Positions 1-8,930 are shown, counted from the stretch's first letter. The stretch is DNA of 47,275 nt from Sphingomonas hengshuiensis (GCA_003240755.1 QFNF01000019.1:1-47275); one strand, 5' to 3'. The notes: generated by a model not told the origin, from the letters alone. Translations and numbers: made by a program.

Positions 1-1433
1 TATTTCTCGAACAGCCGGTTCATGATGCCGGTGCCGCGCGTGTCCGACAGGAATTCGCCGTGATAGCCGATCAGACCGCGCGACGGTGCCGAGAAGGTGA
101 TGCGCGTCTTGCCGCCGCCCGACGGGCGCATGTCGGTCATCTCGGCCTTGCGCTGGTTCATCTTGTCGACGACCGTGCCCGAAAATTCCTCGTCCACGTC
201 GATCACGACGGTTTCGTACGGCTCGGTCTTGCCGCCATTCTCGTCCTCGCCGAACAGCACGCGCGGCCGCGAGATGCCCAGTTCGAAACCTTCGCGGCGC
301 ATCGTCTCGATCAGCACGCCCAGTTGCAGTTCGCCGCGCCCGGCGACTTCGTAGCTGTCGCGATCCGACGCTTCCGTCACCTTGACCGCCACGTTGGATT
401 CGGCTTCGCGGAACAGGCGGTCGCGGATCATGCGCGACGTCACCTTGCTGCCCTCGCGCCCCGCCATCGGCGAATCGTTCACCGCGAACCGCATCGACAG
501 CGTCGGCGGATCGATCGGCTGCGCGTGCAGCGGCTCGGTGACGGTCGTGTCGCAGATGGTGTTGGCGACGGTCGCGACGGTCAGGCCGGCAAGGCTGATG
601 ATGTCCCCCGCCTTCGCCTCGTCGACCGGTACGCGGTCGAGGCCGCGGAACGCCATGATCTTCGACGCGCGACCGGCTTCGATCACGTTGCCGTCATTGT
701 CGAGCGCGTGGATCGGCTGGTTCAGCTTCACCGTGCCCGAATTGACGCGGCCGGTCAGGATGCGGCCGAGGAAGTTGTCGCGGTCGAGCAGCGTCACCAG
801 GAAGGTGAACGGGGCGTCGACATCCAGCGCGGGCGGCGGGACATGGCTGACGATCGTCTCGAACATCGGCTGCAGCGTGCCCTCGCGCGCGTCCATGTCG
901 GTCGAGGCATAGCCGTTGCGGCCCGACGCATAGAGCACCGGGAAATCGAGCTGCTCGTCATTCGCGTCGAGCGACACGAACAGGTCGAACACCTCGTCCA
1001 GCACTTCCTGGATGCGCGCGTCGCTGCGGTCGACCTTGTTGACCACCACGATCGGCTTCAGGCCCAGCGCCAGCGCCTTGCCGGTCACGAACTTGGTCTG
1101 CGGCATCGCGCCTTCCGACGAATCGACCAGCAGCACGACGCCGTCGACCATCGACAGGATGCGTTCCACCTCGCCGCCGAAATCGGCGTGGCCCGGCGTG
1201 TCGACGATGTTGATGCGCACCGCTTCGCCACCCGCCGGCGGCACCCACTCGACCGAGGTCGGCTTGGCGAGGATGGTGATCCCGCGCTCCTTTTCGAGGT
1301 CGTTCGAATCCATCGCGCGTTCCTCGACGCGCTGGTTGTCGCGGAACGTGCCGGACTGGCGGAACAACTGATCGACGAGCGTGGTCTTGCCGTGATCGAC
1401 GTGGGCGATGATCGCCACGTTGCGAAGGCTCAT
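1..1433 (-). CDS. typA: Translational GTPase TypA/BipA, 3' end outside the window
   Basis: Ribosome-associated GTPase of the EF-G-like family, involved in 50S assembly and stress or cold adaptation. The 477 visible codons begin MSLRNVAIIAHVDHGKTT. The P-loop lies at residues 10-18, the switch region DTPGHAD at 78-84 and the guanine-specificity motif NKVD at 132-135. The elongation-factor domain II and the start of the domain III/V region follow. Family members are about 600 residues, so roughly the last 130 are missing off the left edge. The start at 1433 is the first ATG before the conserved RNVAIIAHVDHGK block. The gene diverges from the telA-like gene across a 195-base gap that must hold both promoters. 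Identification is firm. Confidence 0.96.
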   Translation of the reverse strand, partial: MSLRNVAIIAHVDHGKTTLVDQLFRQSGTFRDNQRVEERAMDSNDLEKERGITILAKPTSVEWVPPAGGEAVRINIVDTPGHADFGGEVERILSMVDGVVLLVDSSEGAMPQTKFVTGKALALGLKPIVVVNKVDRSDARIQEVLDEVFDLFVSLDANDEQLDFPVLYASGRNGYASTDMDAREGTLQPMFETIVSHVPPPALDVDAPFTFLVTLLDRDNFLGRILTGRVNSGTVKLNQPIHALDNDGNVIEAGRASKIMAFRGLDRVPVDEAKAGDIISLAGLTVATVANTICDTTVTEPLHAQPIDPPTLSMRFAVNDSPMAGREGSKVTSRMIRDRLFREAESNVAVKVTEASDRDSYEVAGRGELQLGVLIETMRREGFELGISRPRVLFGEDENGGKTEPYETVVIDVDEEFSGTVVDKMNQRKAEMTDMRPSGGGKTRITFSAPSRGLIGYHGEFLSDTRGTGIMNRLFEK

Positions 1434-1628
1434 GGTATTTCCTGGATCATGCGGGAGTGCAATTGGCCGCGCGCTTAGCGTATTTCGTGCGAAACCGGAA
1501 GTCCCCCCTTTGCTGCGTTGCGGCGTGAGCGGATGCCCCTTCGCTGCGGATAGCTGTATTATTCCAACAGCACACTTGAACCGCCCCCCGTTCCCCGCCA
1601 TCAATGGAGGAAGACCGTTGGAGGATGT

Positions 1629-2822
1629 ATGGCGACGCAGACGACCGATGAGCCCGCGCTGGTGCTGACCCCGCCTGATCCGGTGCCGACCGTCGCGCCG
1701 GCGAAGGCCGCCGGGCTGGTACCGGTCGACGATACCAAGCGCACCGAACTGCAGCGCCGCGTCGACGACTTCATCGACCAGTTGGTGGCGCAGGACGCGA
1801 ACTCGCCCGAATTCGGCAAGCGGGTCGATGCGATCAGCAACCTTGGCGCGCGCGAGATCCGCGAGGCGGCGGGCCAGTCGAACCGCTTCCTCGACCGTCC
1901 GGTCAAGGCGATGGACCAGGAATCGGGCGTCGGCGCCGATCTCGCCCAACTGCGCCGGACGATCGAGGATCTCGATCCCGGCCGGCAGGGCAATCTGCTC
2001 GAGCCGAAGAAGCTGTTCGGCATGATCCCGTTCGGCAACAAGGTCCGCGACTATTTCGACGGGTACAAGTCGGCGCAAAGCCACATCGCCTCGATCCTGA
2101 AGCGACTGCAGTCGGGCAAGGACGAGCTGTTGATGGACAATGCCGCCATCGACACCGAACGCGCCAATCTGTGGACCGCGATGGGCCGGCTCGAACAGAT
2201 GATCTATCTGTCGAAGGAGATGGACGGCAAGCTGGAGGACAAGGCCAACGAGCTGGACCACACCGACCCGGCCAAGGCCAAGGCGATCCGCGAAACCGCG
2301 CTGTTCTATGTCCGCCAGCGCAGCCAGGACCTGCTGACGCAGATGGCGGTGACGGTGCAGGGCTATCTCGCGCTCGATCTGGTCAAGAAGAACAATGTCG
2401 AACTGGTCAAGGGCGTCGACCGCGCCAGCACCACCACGGTCGGCGCGCTGCGCACCGCCGTCACGGTCGCGCAGGCGCTGACCAACCAGAAGCTGGTGCT
2501 CGAACAGATCACCGCGCTCAACACCACCACCGCCAACATCATCGATTCCACCGGCAAGCTGCTCCGCTCGCAGACCGCGACGATCCATGAACAGGCCGCC
2601 GCCTCGACGATCCCCGTCGAGGTGCTGCAACGCGCGTTCCAGAACGTCTATGACACGATGGACGCGATCGACACCTTCAAGCTCAAGGCGCTCGATTCGA
2701 TGAAGACCACCATCGGCACGCTGTCGAACGAAGTCGAGAAGTCGAAGGGCTATATCGCTCGGGCCGAAGGCGCATCGCAGAATGCGGCGGGTGGCGAGAC
2801 GTTCAAGCTGGAGGCGATGTAA
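1629..2822 (+). CDS. Toxic anion resistance protein, TelA/KlaA family
   Basis: A 397-residue, mostly helical soluble protein of the TelA family (COG3853), named after plasmid tellurite-resistance proteins; its biochemical role is not settled. After a Pro/Ala-rich N-terminus of about 30 residues the conserved core is visible: the segment containing LFGMIPFGNKVRDYF at about residues 129-145, then long coiled-coil-prone helices with TERANLWTAMGRLEQ and the typical ALTNQKLVLEQITALN block. Two Shine-Dalgarno-like tracts lie upstream, GGAGGAAG at 1606-1613 and GGAGG at 1620-1624; the second sits 4 bases before this ATG. The next gene starts 4 bases after the stop, so the two form an operon. Family assignment is strong; tellurite resistance itself is not implied. 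Confidence 0.9.
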   Translation: MATQTTDEPALVLTPPDPVPTVAPAKAAGLVPVDDTKRTELQRRVDDFIDQLVAQDANSPEFGKRVDAISNLGAREIREAAGQSNRFLDRPVKAMDQESGVGADLAQLRRTIEDLDPGRQGNLLEPKKLFGMIPFGNKVRDYFDGYKSAQSHIASILKRLQSGKDELLMDNAAIDTERANLWTAMGRLEQMIYLSKEMDGKLEDKANELDHTDPAKAKAIRETALFYVRQRSQDLLTQMAVTVQGYLALDLVKKNNVELVKGVDRASTTTVGALRTAVTVAQALTNQKLVLEQITALNTTTANIIDSTGKLLRSQTATIHEQAAASTIPVEVLQRAFQNVYDTMDAIDTFKLKALDSMKTTIGTLSNEVEKSKGYIARAEGASQNAAGGETFKLEAM

Positions 2823-2826
2823 CGCG

Positions 2827-3525
2827 ATGTCGCGCAGCGACGACGTCCTCGAACGCGCCAATCTGACGCTGGAGCGCGCGCGCGAACGCCACGGCGCCGT
2901 GGCGCCCCGTGCCCGCCGCCGGCGCGAGGCGGAGGTGCTGCGCCGCCTCGGCCGCATCGCTGCCGCCGACGGCGCGATCATCGTCGCCGCGCTGGTCATC
3001 GGCTGGTTCGTGCCGCTGGGACTGGGCGGAGCGATGATCGTCATGGCGCTGCTGATCGCCGCCACCGCACTGTTCGCGCTGATGCCGGTCACGCGCGAGG
3101 TCGCGGTCGAACAACTGGTCCAGGCGCCGATCAAGTCGCTGCCGTCGCAGACCGAACGCTGGCTCGCGACGCAACGCCCCGCCCTCCCCGCACCCGCCAT
3201 CACGCTGGCCGACGCGATCGGGGTAAAGCTCGACACGCTCTCCGCCCAGCTCGCGACCCTGCCCGACGACGAACCGGCGGCGGCCGAAGTGCGCAAGCTG
3301 GTCGGCGAACAGCTCCCCGAACTGGTGCGCGGCTATCAGCGCGTTCCCGAACCGCTGCGCCGCGTCGAACGCAACGGCCGCACGCCCGACCAGCAACTGG
3401 TCGACGGGCTGAAGATCATCGACGACGAAATCGCGGCGATGACCCGCCAACTTGCGCAGGGCGACCTCGACAGCCTCGCGACGCGGGAACGATTCCTGCA
3501 GATCAGGTATCAGGGGGAGGAGTGA
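2827..3525 (+). CDS. Two-TM membrane protein, XpaC-like partner of TelA
   Basis: A 232-residue protein with an Arg-rich N-terminus, a pair of adjacent hydrophobic segments at about residues 48-66 and 68-86, and a helical cytoplasmic tail. The C-terminal block (LKIIDDEIAAMTRQLAQGDL, about 195-215) resembles the end of XpaC-type proteins (annotated as 5-bromo-4-chloroindolyl phosphate hydrolysis proteins), which stand next to telA homologs in Bacillus. It starts 4 bases after telA, indicating co-translation and probably a joint membrane-associated function. The ATG at 2827 is chosen over an upstream in-frame one at 2782, which lies inside telA. It converges with the next gene, their 3' ends overlapping by 16 bases. 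The XpaC link is by memory of family features and gene context. Confidence 0.72.
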   Translation: MSRSDDVLERANLTLERARERHGAVAPRARRRREAEVLRRLGRIAAADGAIIVAALVIGWFVPLGLGGAMIVMALLIAATALFALMPVTREVAVEQLVQAPIKSLPSQTERWLATQRPALPAPAITLADAIGVKLDTLSAQLATLPDDEPAAAEVRKLVGEQLPELVRGYQRVPEPLRRVERNGRTPDQQLVDGLKIIDDEIAAMTRQLAQGDLDSLATRERFLQIRYQGEE

Positions 3526-4451
3526 CCGGGTCGGCGAAGATACAGCACCCCGCTACCAAAGTCGACGACCGCTCGGTTCGCGATCAGGAAATCGGCACCC
3601 AACATTCCCCCGTTGCCATCCTCCGGGGACCGGGGCTTGCTCATATAGGCTGCATTGTCGAGCACACCTGCATCGGCGATCGGCGTTGACCGCCATGGTC
3701 CAATCGTCAGCGTGATCGGTCGCCGCGTGGCATAGGTCGACACTTTCGCGCCACGCGGTCCGTAATCGTCGTTGATGACCACCCCCAGTTCGACGCCGGC
3801 GGCGCGCGCGAAGGTCTGGTCGATCGTCAGGCCGGCGACGGTGCTGACCGTCATCGGGCGGGTGGTCGCTTCCAACGTAACCGCCACCGTGTAGCGCCCG
3901 TCTGCGTTGCGCCGCATCGGGATTGCCCGATACCCTTGGCCGACTAGCGTTCGTCGCAATCGGATGCCGTCCTTGGCCGAACTGTCAAGAACGATCCGAT
4001 GTCGGGGATAGTCGATCACGAGACGCCGCGCCGCGATCCAGTCCAACCCGAGCATACCGGTAGACTGCTCCCCCGGTGTCTCGAACACCGAAACCGCCAC
4101 ATCGGAATAGGTCCGCGACCCCACCTGCAGCCGCGGCAGAACGCCTTCATCCCGCCCTAGCACACTGACCTTGCCCGGTCCTTCGATCCCGAAATCACCG
4201 CTATGCCGGACGATACTGACCGCCGCCCTGCGCGCTACATCATGCGGCAACTGCGCGGAGAAGCCGGCGTTCGAATGGATCACCATCTTGAAGGGATGGT
4301 CATTCAACCGAACTGCGACGACGGGCCTCTTCCCATAGATTTCTTCGATAGCGAAGGGCAGCACGACGGGGGACACCGTTCGCGACGACGCGCAAAACGC
4401 AGGCGCGCCAAACGCAAAAGCGGCGATCACCACCATCCGGACCATCGTCAT
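3510..4451 (-). CDS. Secreted retropepsin-fold protein lacking catalytic aspartates
   Basis: A 313-residue protein with a signal peptide (residues 1 to about 21) and two lobes that each follow the pattern of bacterial retropepsin-like aspartic proteases. Lobe 1 has an active-site-like loop at 55-66 and the late motif MLGLDWIAARRLVIDY at 133-148. Lobe 2 has the equivalent loop near 200-210 and MLGADFLIANRAVVDF at 283-298. In active enzymes each loop carries D-T/S-G-A; here the positions read HSNA (59-62) and STVA (203-206), so both catalytic Asp are replaced. It is therefore probably a pseudoenzyme or a binding protein. An ATG at 4445 is an alternative start. Fold assignment is inferred from motif spacing. 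Confidence 0.7.
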   Translation of the reverse strand: MTMVRMVVIAAFAFGAPAFCASSRTVSPVVLPFAIEEIYGKRPVVAVRLNDHPFKMVIHSNAGFSAQLPHDVARRAAVSIVRHSGDFGIEGPGKVSVLGRDEGVLPRLQVGSRTYSDVAVSVFETPGEQSTGMLGLDWIAARRLVIDYPRHRIVLDSSAKDGIRLRRTLVGQGYRAIPMRRNADGRYTVAVTLEATTRPMTVSTVAGLTIDQTFARAAGVELGVVINDDYGPRGAKVSTYATRRPITLTIGPWRSTPIADAGVLDNAAYMSKPRSPEDGNGGMLGADFLIANRAVVDFGSGVLYLRRPGHSSP

Positions 4452-4577
4452 ATATCGTACGCCCCCATGCTCCGGACGAATGTATAGTTCCACACCATCG
4501 GCCGACAAGACGGATCATAGCGCCGTTTGTATCGGCAAAGGGCCAAGCGAACAGACGCGTGGACCCCGGTCGCGGTA

Positions 4578-5324
4578 TCACTCCCTGAACCGTTCGACGT
4601 CCCACCGGTGCCGCTGTACCATGACCGACGGCACCGCCCGCCCCCGCCCGTCGCGCGAAGGTCGAAAGCGGAAGGCGCGTTCGATCTGGACGCAGGTCGC
4701 GATGTCGATCGCGCGATTGCCGCTCGACCGCCGGATGCGGCAGTCGCTGGCGCGGCCGTTCGGCTCGACGACATAGTCGACCTCGACCGCCCCCTCGAAG
4801 CCGTTCTCCTCCAGCTCGGGCGGCAGCCGCGCGCCCTGCAGCGATCCGCCGATCTGCTCGGGCGGGGTATCGCCCCCGCCGCCCCCGTCGCCATCGCCCG
4901 CGCCACCGCTACCCAGCCCGTCACCGGTCCCGCCGGCGCCGGTCCCCGGCCCGACCGTATCGGTCGCGCCCGACGAGGCATCGTTGCCCGGCCCGGCGAC
5001 CGGCGCGGTGACGACCGGCGGCGGCACCGGCAACGGCACGACCGGCGGCGGCGCGACGATCTCGGTCGCCTTCGACCGGATATTGGGCGGCGCGGCGCGC
5101 CCCTCGGGCCGGCCCTGCCGTACGACCTGCGGCACCGGCGGCGGGGGCGGCGGATCGGGTGGCGGCGGCAGGATGTCGAACGTCGCCAGCGCACTCTGCG
5201 CCGTCCGCGCCACATCCACCCCCAGCCCGACGATCAGCGCCCAGCCGAGCAGGACATGCAGCAGGACCGCCACGCCCATCGCGCCGATGCGGCTCCGGTC
5301 CGGCAGGGTGGTCGTCATCGCCAT
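4578..5324 (-). CDS. tonB: Energy transducer TonB
   Basis: A 248-residue periplasm-spanning TonB that would couple the inner-membrane proton motive force (with ExbB/ExbD) to outer-membrane TonB-dependent receptors. An N-terminal anchor helix (about 13-35) is followed by a Pro-rich spacer (53-110), then an unusually long Gly/Asp-rich linker (about 112-160). The TonB C-terminal domain covers about 165-248, including the core segment with VDYVVEPNGRASDCRI. The start at 5324 precedes the anchor directly; an ATG at 5318 is also possible. Upstream in-frame sequence is low-complexity and not protein-like. No exbB/exbD genes are in the window. The gene follows the inositol-monophosphatase gene by 89 bases on the same strand. 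Confidence 0.88.
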   Translation of the reverse strand: MAMTTTLPDRSRIGAMGVAVLLHVLLGWALIVGLGVDVARTAQSALATFDILPPPPDPPPPPPVPQVVRQGRPEGRAAPPNIRSKATEIVAPPPVVPLPVPPPVVTAPVAGPGNDASSGATDTVGPGTGAGGTGDGLGSGGAGDGDGGGGGDTPPEQIGGSLQGARLPPELEENGFEGAVEVDYVVEPNGRASDCRIRRSSGNRAIDIATCVQIERAFRFRPSRDGRGRAVPSVMVQRHRWDVERFRE

Positions 5325-5381
5325 CGTGCTGGCACAACGCCGATGAACGGCGGCCGATCCGTGCCCTGCCGATCGGCCGCG

Positions 5382-5402
5382 TCCCCGCCTTCGCGGGGAT
5401 AG
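5382..5402. repeat. Short intergenic palindrome
   Basis: A CCCCGC / GCGGGG inverted repeat with a four-base centre lies just downstream of the inositol-monophosphatase-family gene on the minus strand. It has no adjacent T-run in either direction, so it is a weak terminator at best. Similar palindromes recur at 17687-17760, suggesting a dispersed intergenic repeat. Confidence 0.45.
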
Positions 5403-5413
5403 AGGAAGCGAGC

Positions 5414-6199
5414 CTACCGCTTGCCCAGCGCGACGATCGCGCGGTCGCGCAATCGCTCGACCGCCGCGGCGTGGATGCCGGGCGCCGCCGCCATCACGCC
5501 GAAGAATTGCGGGCGGGGCTGGTTGAAGCGCAGCTTGCGGCCGATCGCATCGGTCACGGTCGCCCCCGCCTCGCGCGCGATCAGGATGCTCGCCGCCACG
5601 TCCCATTCATTGCCCCAGCGCAGCGTGGCGAGGAAGTCGGCCTCGCCCGCCGCGACCATCGCCATGCGCAGCGCGATCGAATTGGGCTTGGCCACCATCG
5701 CCAGGTCGCGATCGGCCTTGGGCAGCGCATCGACCGGCGTGCGACTGCCGGCGAAGTCGACACGCGGGCTGACCGCCAGCCGTTCGCCATTGCGGCGCGC
5801 GCCCTGCCCGGCGGCGGCGGTCCAGCGCTGCCGCCGCACCGGTGCGTCGAGCACGCCCAGCACCGGCTGCCCATCCACGATCAGCGCGACCGACACCGCC
5901 CAGCCGTCGCGTCCGCGAACATAGTCGCGCGTGCCGTCGATCGGGTCGACGATCCACACCATCCGCCGCGCCAGCCGCACCGCGTCGTCGGCGCTCTCCT
6001 CCGACAGCCACCCCGCCTGCGGCAGCAGCGCCGTCAGCCGCCGATGCAGCAGCCGGTCGACCGACAGGTCGATCTCGCACACCGGATTGCCCGGTGCCTT
6101 TTCCCATGTCTGGAAGTCCCCGCGCCAGCTCGCCAGCGCCAGCGCCGCCGCCTCGGCGGTGATCGCCGTCACCTGGTCGAGCAGCGCCGCCTCAGCCAC
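5414..6199 (-). CDS. Inositol monophosphatase family protein (CysQ/SuhB/HisN-like)
   Basis: A 261-residue Mg2+-dependent, Li+-sensitive-type phosphatase. The metal-binding motifs are clear: the Glu pair at 67-68 (LSEES), the DPIDGT core at 85-90, and GNEWDVAAS with Asp200. The DPIDGT box followed by RDYVRG is typical of the family but does not by itself separate inositol-1-phosphatase from 3'(2'),5'-bisphosphate nucleotidase (CysQ) or histidinol-phosphatase (HisN). The start overlaps the end of pmbA by 8 bases, so it is the third cistron of the ubiA-pmbA unit. Length and motifs are complete. Substrate is unassigned. Confidence 0.88.
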   Translation of the reverse strand: MAEAALLDQVTAITAEAAALALASWRGDFQTWEKAPGNPVCEIDLSVDRLLHRRLTALLPQAGWLSEESADDAVRLARRMVWIVDPIDGTRDYVRGRDGWAVSVALIVDGQPVLGVLDAPVRRQRWTAAAGQGARRNGERLAVSPRVDFAGSRTPVDALPKADRDLAMVAKPNSIALRMAMVAAGEADFLATLRWGNEWDVAASILIAREAGATVTDAIGRKLRFNQPRPQFFGVMAAAPGIHAAAVERLRDRAIVALGKR

Positions 6200-7580
6200 C
6201 CGCCACCGTCATGCCATCGACCCGGATCGTCGGCACGTTGACGCCCTGCCGATGCTCGAGATCGCCCGCAGCGGTGATCGACGCCAGCATCGGCCGCAGA
6301 TTCCCGGCGATGGTGATGCCCGACACCGGGCGCGTCACCTCGCCCCGTTCGATCAGGAAACCCGACGCGCCGCGGCTGTAATCGCCGGTCACGCCGTTCA
6401 CCCCCTGCCCGATCAGCTCGGTCACGAGCACCCCGCGCCCGATCGCGCCGATCATCGCCTCGCGCGTGCCCGCCCCGCCGGCCAGATGGACGTTGCCGGT
6501 CGTCACCCCCGGCGGGCCGCCGATGCCGCGCGCGGCATGGCCGGTCGGCTCCAGCCCCAGTTGCCGCGCCGACGCGCTGTCGAGCAGCCAGGTCTGCAGC
6601 ACGCCGCGTTCGACCAGCGCCATCGGCGACACCGGCAGCCCCTCGCCATCGAACGGCCGGGCGCGCAGGCCATGCGGGCGGTGCGGATCGTCGATGATCG
6701 ACAGCCCCTCGGGCAGGATCGCATGGCCCAGGCTGTCGCGCAGGAAGCTGGTCCCGCGCGCGATCGACGGGCCGGAGATCGCGCCCAGCACATGGCCGAT
6801 CAGGCTGCTGCCGACACGCGGGTCGAACACCACCGGCATCGCCCCGCCATCGATCCCGACCGGGTTCAGCCGCGCGACCGCCCGCTCGCCCGCGCGCCGT
6901 CCGACCGTCTCGGGTGGCTCCAGCATGGTGCGGTGGCGCGCCGAATGATGGGCATGGTCGCGCTGCATCCCCGCGCCCTCGCCCGCCAGCACGCTTGCCG
7001 AAATGCCGTGGCTGGTGACGGCATAGCCCTGTGCGAAGCCATGGCTGGTGGCAAAGGCGACGATCGCCCGGCTGTATCCCGCCGACCCGCCTTCCGAATT
7101 GCGCACCCCCGCGACCGAGCGCGCGGCATCCTCCGCCGCCAGCGCCGCCTCGCGCAGCACCTGCGGCGGAACGTCGCCACCATCGTCGAGGTCGAGCAGC
7201 GGCGGCGCGCCATGCAGCAACCGCTCGGCCGGGGCGAGGCCCGCCCAGCGATCCTCCGGCGCCGCCCGCGCCATCGCCACCACCCGCTCGGCCAGCGCCG
7301 CGAGGCCGGCTTCGGACAGATCGGACGTCGACACGCTGGCCGATCGCTGCCCGACGAACACCCGCAGGCCCAGCTCGGCCCCCTCCGACCGGCCGACATC
7401 CTCCAGCCGCCCCAGCCGCACCGACACCGACAGCGCGGTATCGGCGACGAGGATCGCATCGGCGGCATCGGCACCGCAGGCACGGGCACGCGCGATGGCG
7501 GACTGGGCGCGGTCGGTGGCGGTTTCGGGTGTCAGCATGACCGGCAGATGGGAAGCGCGGCCGCGCTCGGCAACGCTCAT
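6192..7580 (-). CDS. pmbA: TldD/PmbA family protein, PmbA (TldE) type
   Basis: A 462-residue partner subunit of the TldD/TldE protease that processes modified peptides and, in some hosts, the CcdA antitoxin. It shows the family's N-terminal domain and the C-terminal beta-rich domain with GGPPGVTTGNVHL and the GVTGDYSRGASGFLIE segment near the end. The HExxxH-type zinc motif carried by TldD subunits is absent, as expected for the TldE/PmbA subunit; no tldD is in the window. The ATG at 7580 forms an ATGA overlap with the ubiA stop, favouring it over the ATG at 7538 (MLTPETATDR). The gene overlaps the downstream phosphatase gene by 8 bases. Confidence 0.9.
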   Translation of the reverse strand: MSVAERGRASHLPVMLTPETATDRAQSAIARARACGADAADAILVADTALSVSVRLGRLEDVGRSEGAELGLRVFVGQRSASVSTSDLSEAGLAALAERVVAMARAAPEDRWAGLAPAERLLHGAPPLLDLDDGGDVPPQVLREAALAAEDAARSVAGVRNSEGGSAGYSRAIVAFATSHGFAQGYAVTSHGISASVLAGEGAGMQRDHAHHSARHRTMLEPPETVGRRAGERAVARLNPVGIDGGAMPVVFDPRVGSSLIGHVLGAISGPSIARGTSFLRDSLGHAILPEGLSIIDDPHRPHGLRARPFDGEGLPVSPMALVERGVLQTWLLDSASARQLGLEPTGHAARGIGGPPGVTTGNVHLAGGAGTREAMIGAIGRGVLVTELIGQGVNGVTGDYSRGASGFLIERGEVTRPVSGITIAGNLRPMLASITAAGDLEHRQGVNVPTIRVDGMTVAGG

Positions 7581-8494
7581 GCCGCCTGCCCGACCGTCAA
7601 CAGCCCCAGAAAGAGCAGCAGCCCCGCATCCCGGTTCGACCGGAACCGCCGCAGGGTATTGGCCCCGTCCGCGGGCCTGAGCGTCGCGACCTGCCACAAT
7701 AGATGCGCTGCGCCCGGCAACAGCGCCGCCAGCGCCAGCGCCGTCGGGAACACCCGCCACACCGCCGCCGCCCAGCAGGCGATGGCGACGACATACAGCA
7801 ACGTCACCCCCGGCCGCACCCGCCGCCCCATCGCCCGCGCCGACGATCGCACCCCGACCATCGCATCGTCCTCGATATCCTGACAGGCATAGATGGTGTC
7901 GTATCCGATCACCCACGCGATCGACCCGGCATAGAGCGGTGCCAGCACGGACCAGTCCCCGACCGCCATCTGCGCCCACGCGACCGGCGCGGCCCATGAA
8001 AACACCATGCCCAGCCACGCCTGCGGCCACCAGGTGATCCGCTTCATGAACGGATAGGCGGCGACCAGCACGAGGCTCATCAGCGCGACGATCGCCGCGG
8101 TGAAATTCAACTGGAGCAGCACGACGAGGCCGATCAGGCTCAATATGGCAAGCCACGCCCACGCCGCCTTGACCGACACCGCGCCGCTCGCCAGCGGCCG
8201 GTTGGCGGTACGCGCCACCCGCCGGTCGAGGTCGCGGTCGACGATGTCGTTATAGACGCAGCCCGCGCCGCGCATCGCGATGCTGCCCGCCAGGAACCAC
8301 AACAGCATGTCCCACCGCTCGACCGCACGCCCCGACAGCGCGATCGCCCATGCGCCCGGCCAGTAGAGCAGCCACCAGCCGATCGGCCGGTCGAACCGTG
8401 CGAGCAGCGCGAACGGCCGGGCGGCGGGTGGCAGGATCGCGATCAGCCCGCGATGTTCGGTATCGGCGACGTTGGTGGCGGCAGGGGAGGACAT
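7577..8494 (-). CDS. ubiA: 4-hydroxybenzoate polyprenyltransferase UbiA
   Basis: A 305-residue integral membrane prenyltransferase that attaches the polyprenyl tail to 4-hydroxybenzoate in ubiquinone synthesis. It carries both Asp-rich substrate/Mg2+ motifs: NDIVDRDLD at 82-90 and DIEDD at 206-210, the latter preceded by the usual YDTIYACQ. About eight or nine hydrophobic segments are visible. It is the first gene of a minus-strand run with pmbA (ATGA overlap) and the phosphatase gene, and it diverges from the small gene at 8655. The motif order and length match the UbiA subgroup well rather than the heme O or chlorophyll synthases. Confidence 0.95.
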   Translation of the reverse strand: MSSPAATNVADTEHRGLIAILPPAARPFALLARFDRPIGWWLLYWPGAWAIALSGRAVERWDMLLWFLAGSIAMRGAGCVYNDIVDRDLDRRVARTANRPLASGAVSVKAAWAWLAILSLIGLVVLLQLNFTAAIVALMSLVLVAAYPFMKRITWWPQAWLGMVFSWAAPVAWAQMAVGDWSVLAPLYAGSIAWVIGYDTIYACQDIEDDAMVGVRSSARAMGRRVRPGVTLLYVVAIACWAAAVWRVFPTALALAALLPGAAHLLWQVATLRPADGANTLRRFRSNRDAGLLLFLGLLTVGQAA

Positions 8495-8654
8495 GCCGCC
8501 CCTGCTGCCACTAACCGCCCGGCTTGCCCAGCCCGATCAGCCCCCGGAGCCGCCGCGACAGCGAGGCCTGTCGACCACGCCGGGGGCACGGGCCGACGGC
8601 CACCGGGCCTGCGTCGAACTTTCGCCCGGCCGGCGACCGCGCTACGGCGGTGGC

Positions 8655-8930
8655 ATGGACCTCGACCAATTGCTCCGCCATTATTTCGGCGCCGCCGATC
8701 CCGACACCCTGTCCCCGGATGCGCTGGAGGCCGTGCGCGAGCGGATGGCGATCGACTTCGGCGTCGCCCGCGACCCTTCGCGCCGCTTCGCCCTGTGGAC
8801 GCTGATGGACGCATTCGGCTTCGCGCCGCCGCCGGCCGACGCCTTCGCGAAGGAACCCGAGCTGCGCGCCGCGGCGGACCGGTATCTCGACGCCGCCTAT
8901 CGTGTCGAACGCGACGGTGCGCCCGACTGA
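8655..8930 (+). CDS. Small conserved-looking protein of unknown function
   Basis: A 91-residue acidic, probably soluble and helical protein (MDLDQLLRHYFGAADPDTLS...). I do not recognise a domain. Its reality is supported by continuous, codon-biased reading to 8930 and by the TGATG overlap with the SMR exporter, which implies translational coupling. In-frame sequence upstream of 8655 is Pro/Arg-rich and looks non-coding, so the ATG at 8655 is preferred over 8472. A link to the exporter's function is only positional. Confidence 0.7.
   Translation: MDLDQLLRHYFGAADPDTLSPDALEAVRERMAIDFGVARDPSRRFALWTLMDAFGFAPPPADAFAKEPELRAAADRYLDAAYRVERDGAPD

Noticed and set aside
60..1478. Long plus-strand open frame
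   Set aside because: It is the antisense shadow of typA; the minus-strand protein carries all GTPase motifs and the plus frame is Arg/His-rich without a domain.
6192..7580. Inactive protease because HExxH is missing
   Set aside because: PmbA/TldE subunits normally lack the metal motif; the active motif belongs to TldD, so this is not an oddity.
6192..8162. 656-residue extension of PmbA
   Set aside because: The extra N-terminal 190 residues are antisense-type sequence over ubiA; the ATGA overlap at 7577-7580 marks the likely start.
8495..8654. Guanidine riboswitch for the Gdx-type exporter
   Set aside because: The exporter is coupled to an upstream cistron, and I saw no paired hairpins of guanidine-II type or guanidine-I/III core in the leader.
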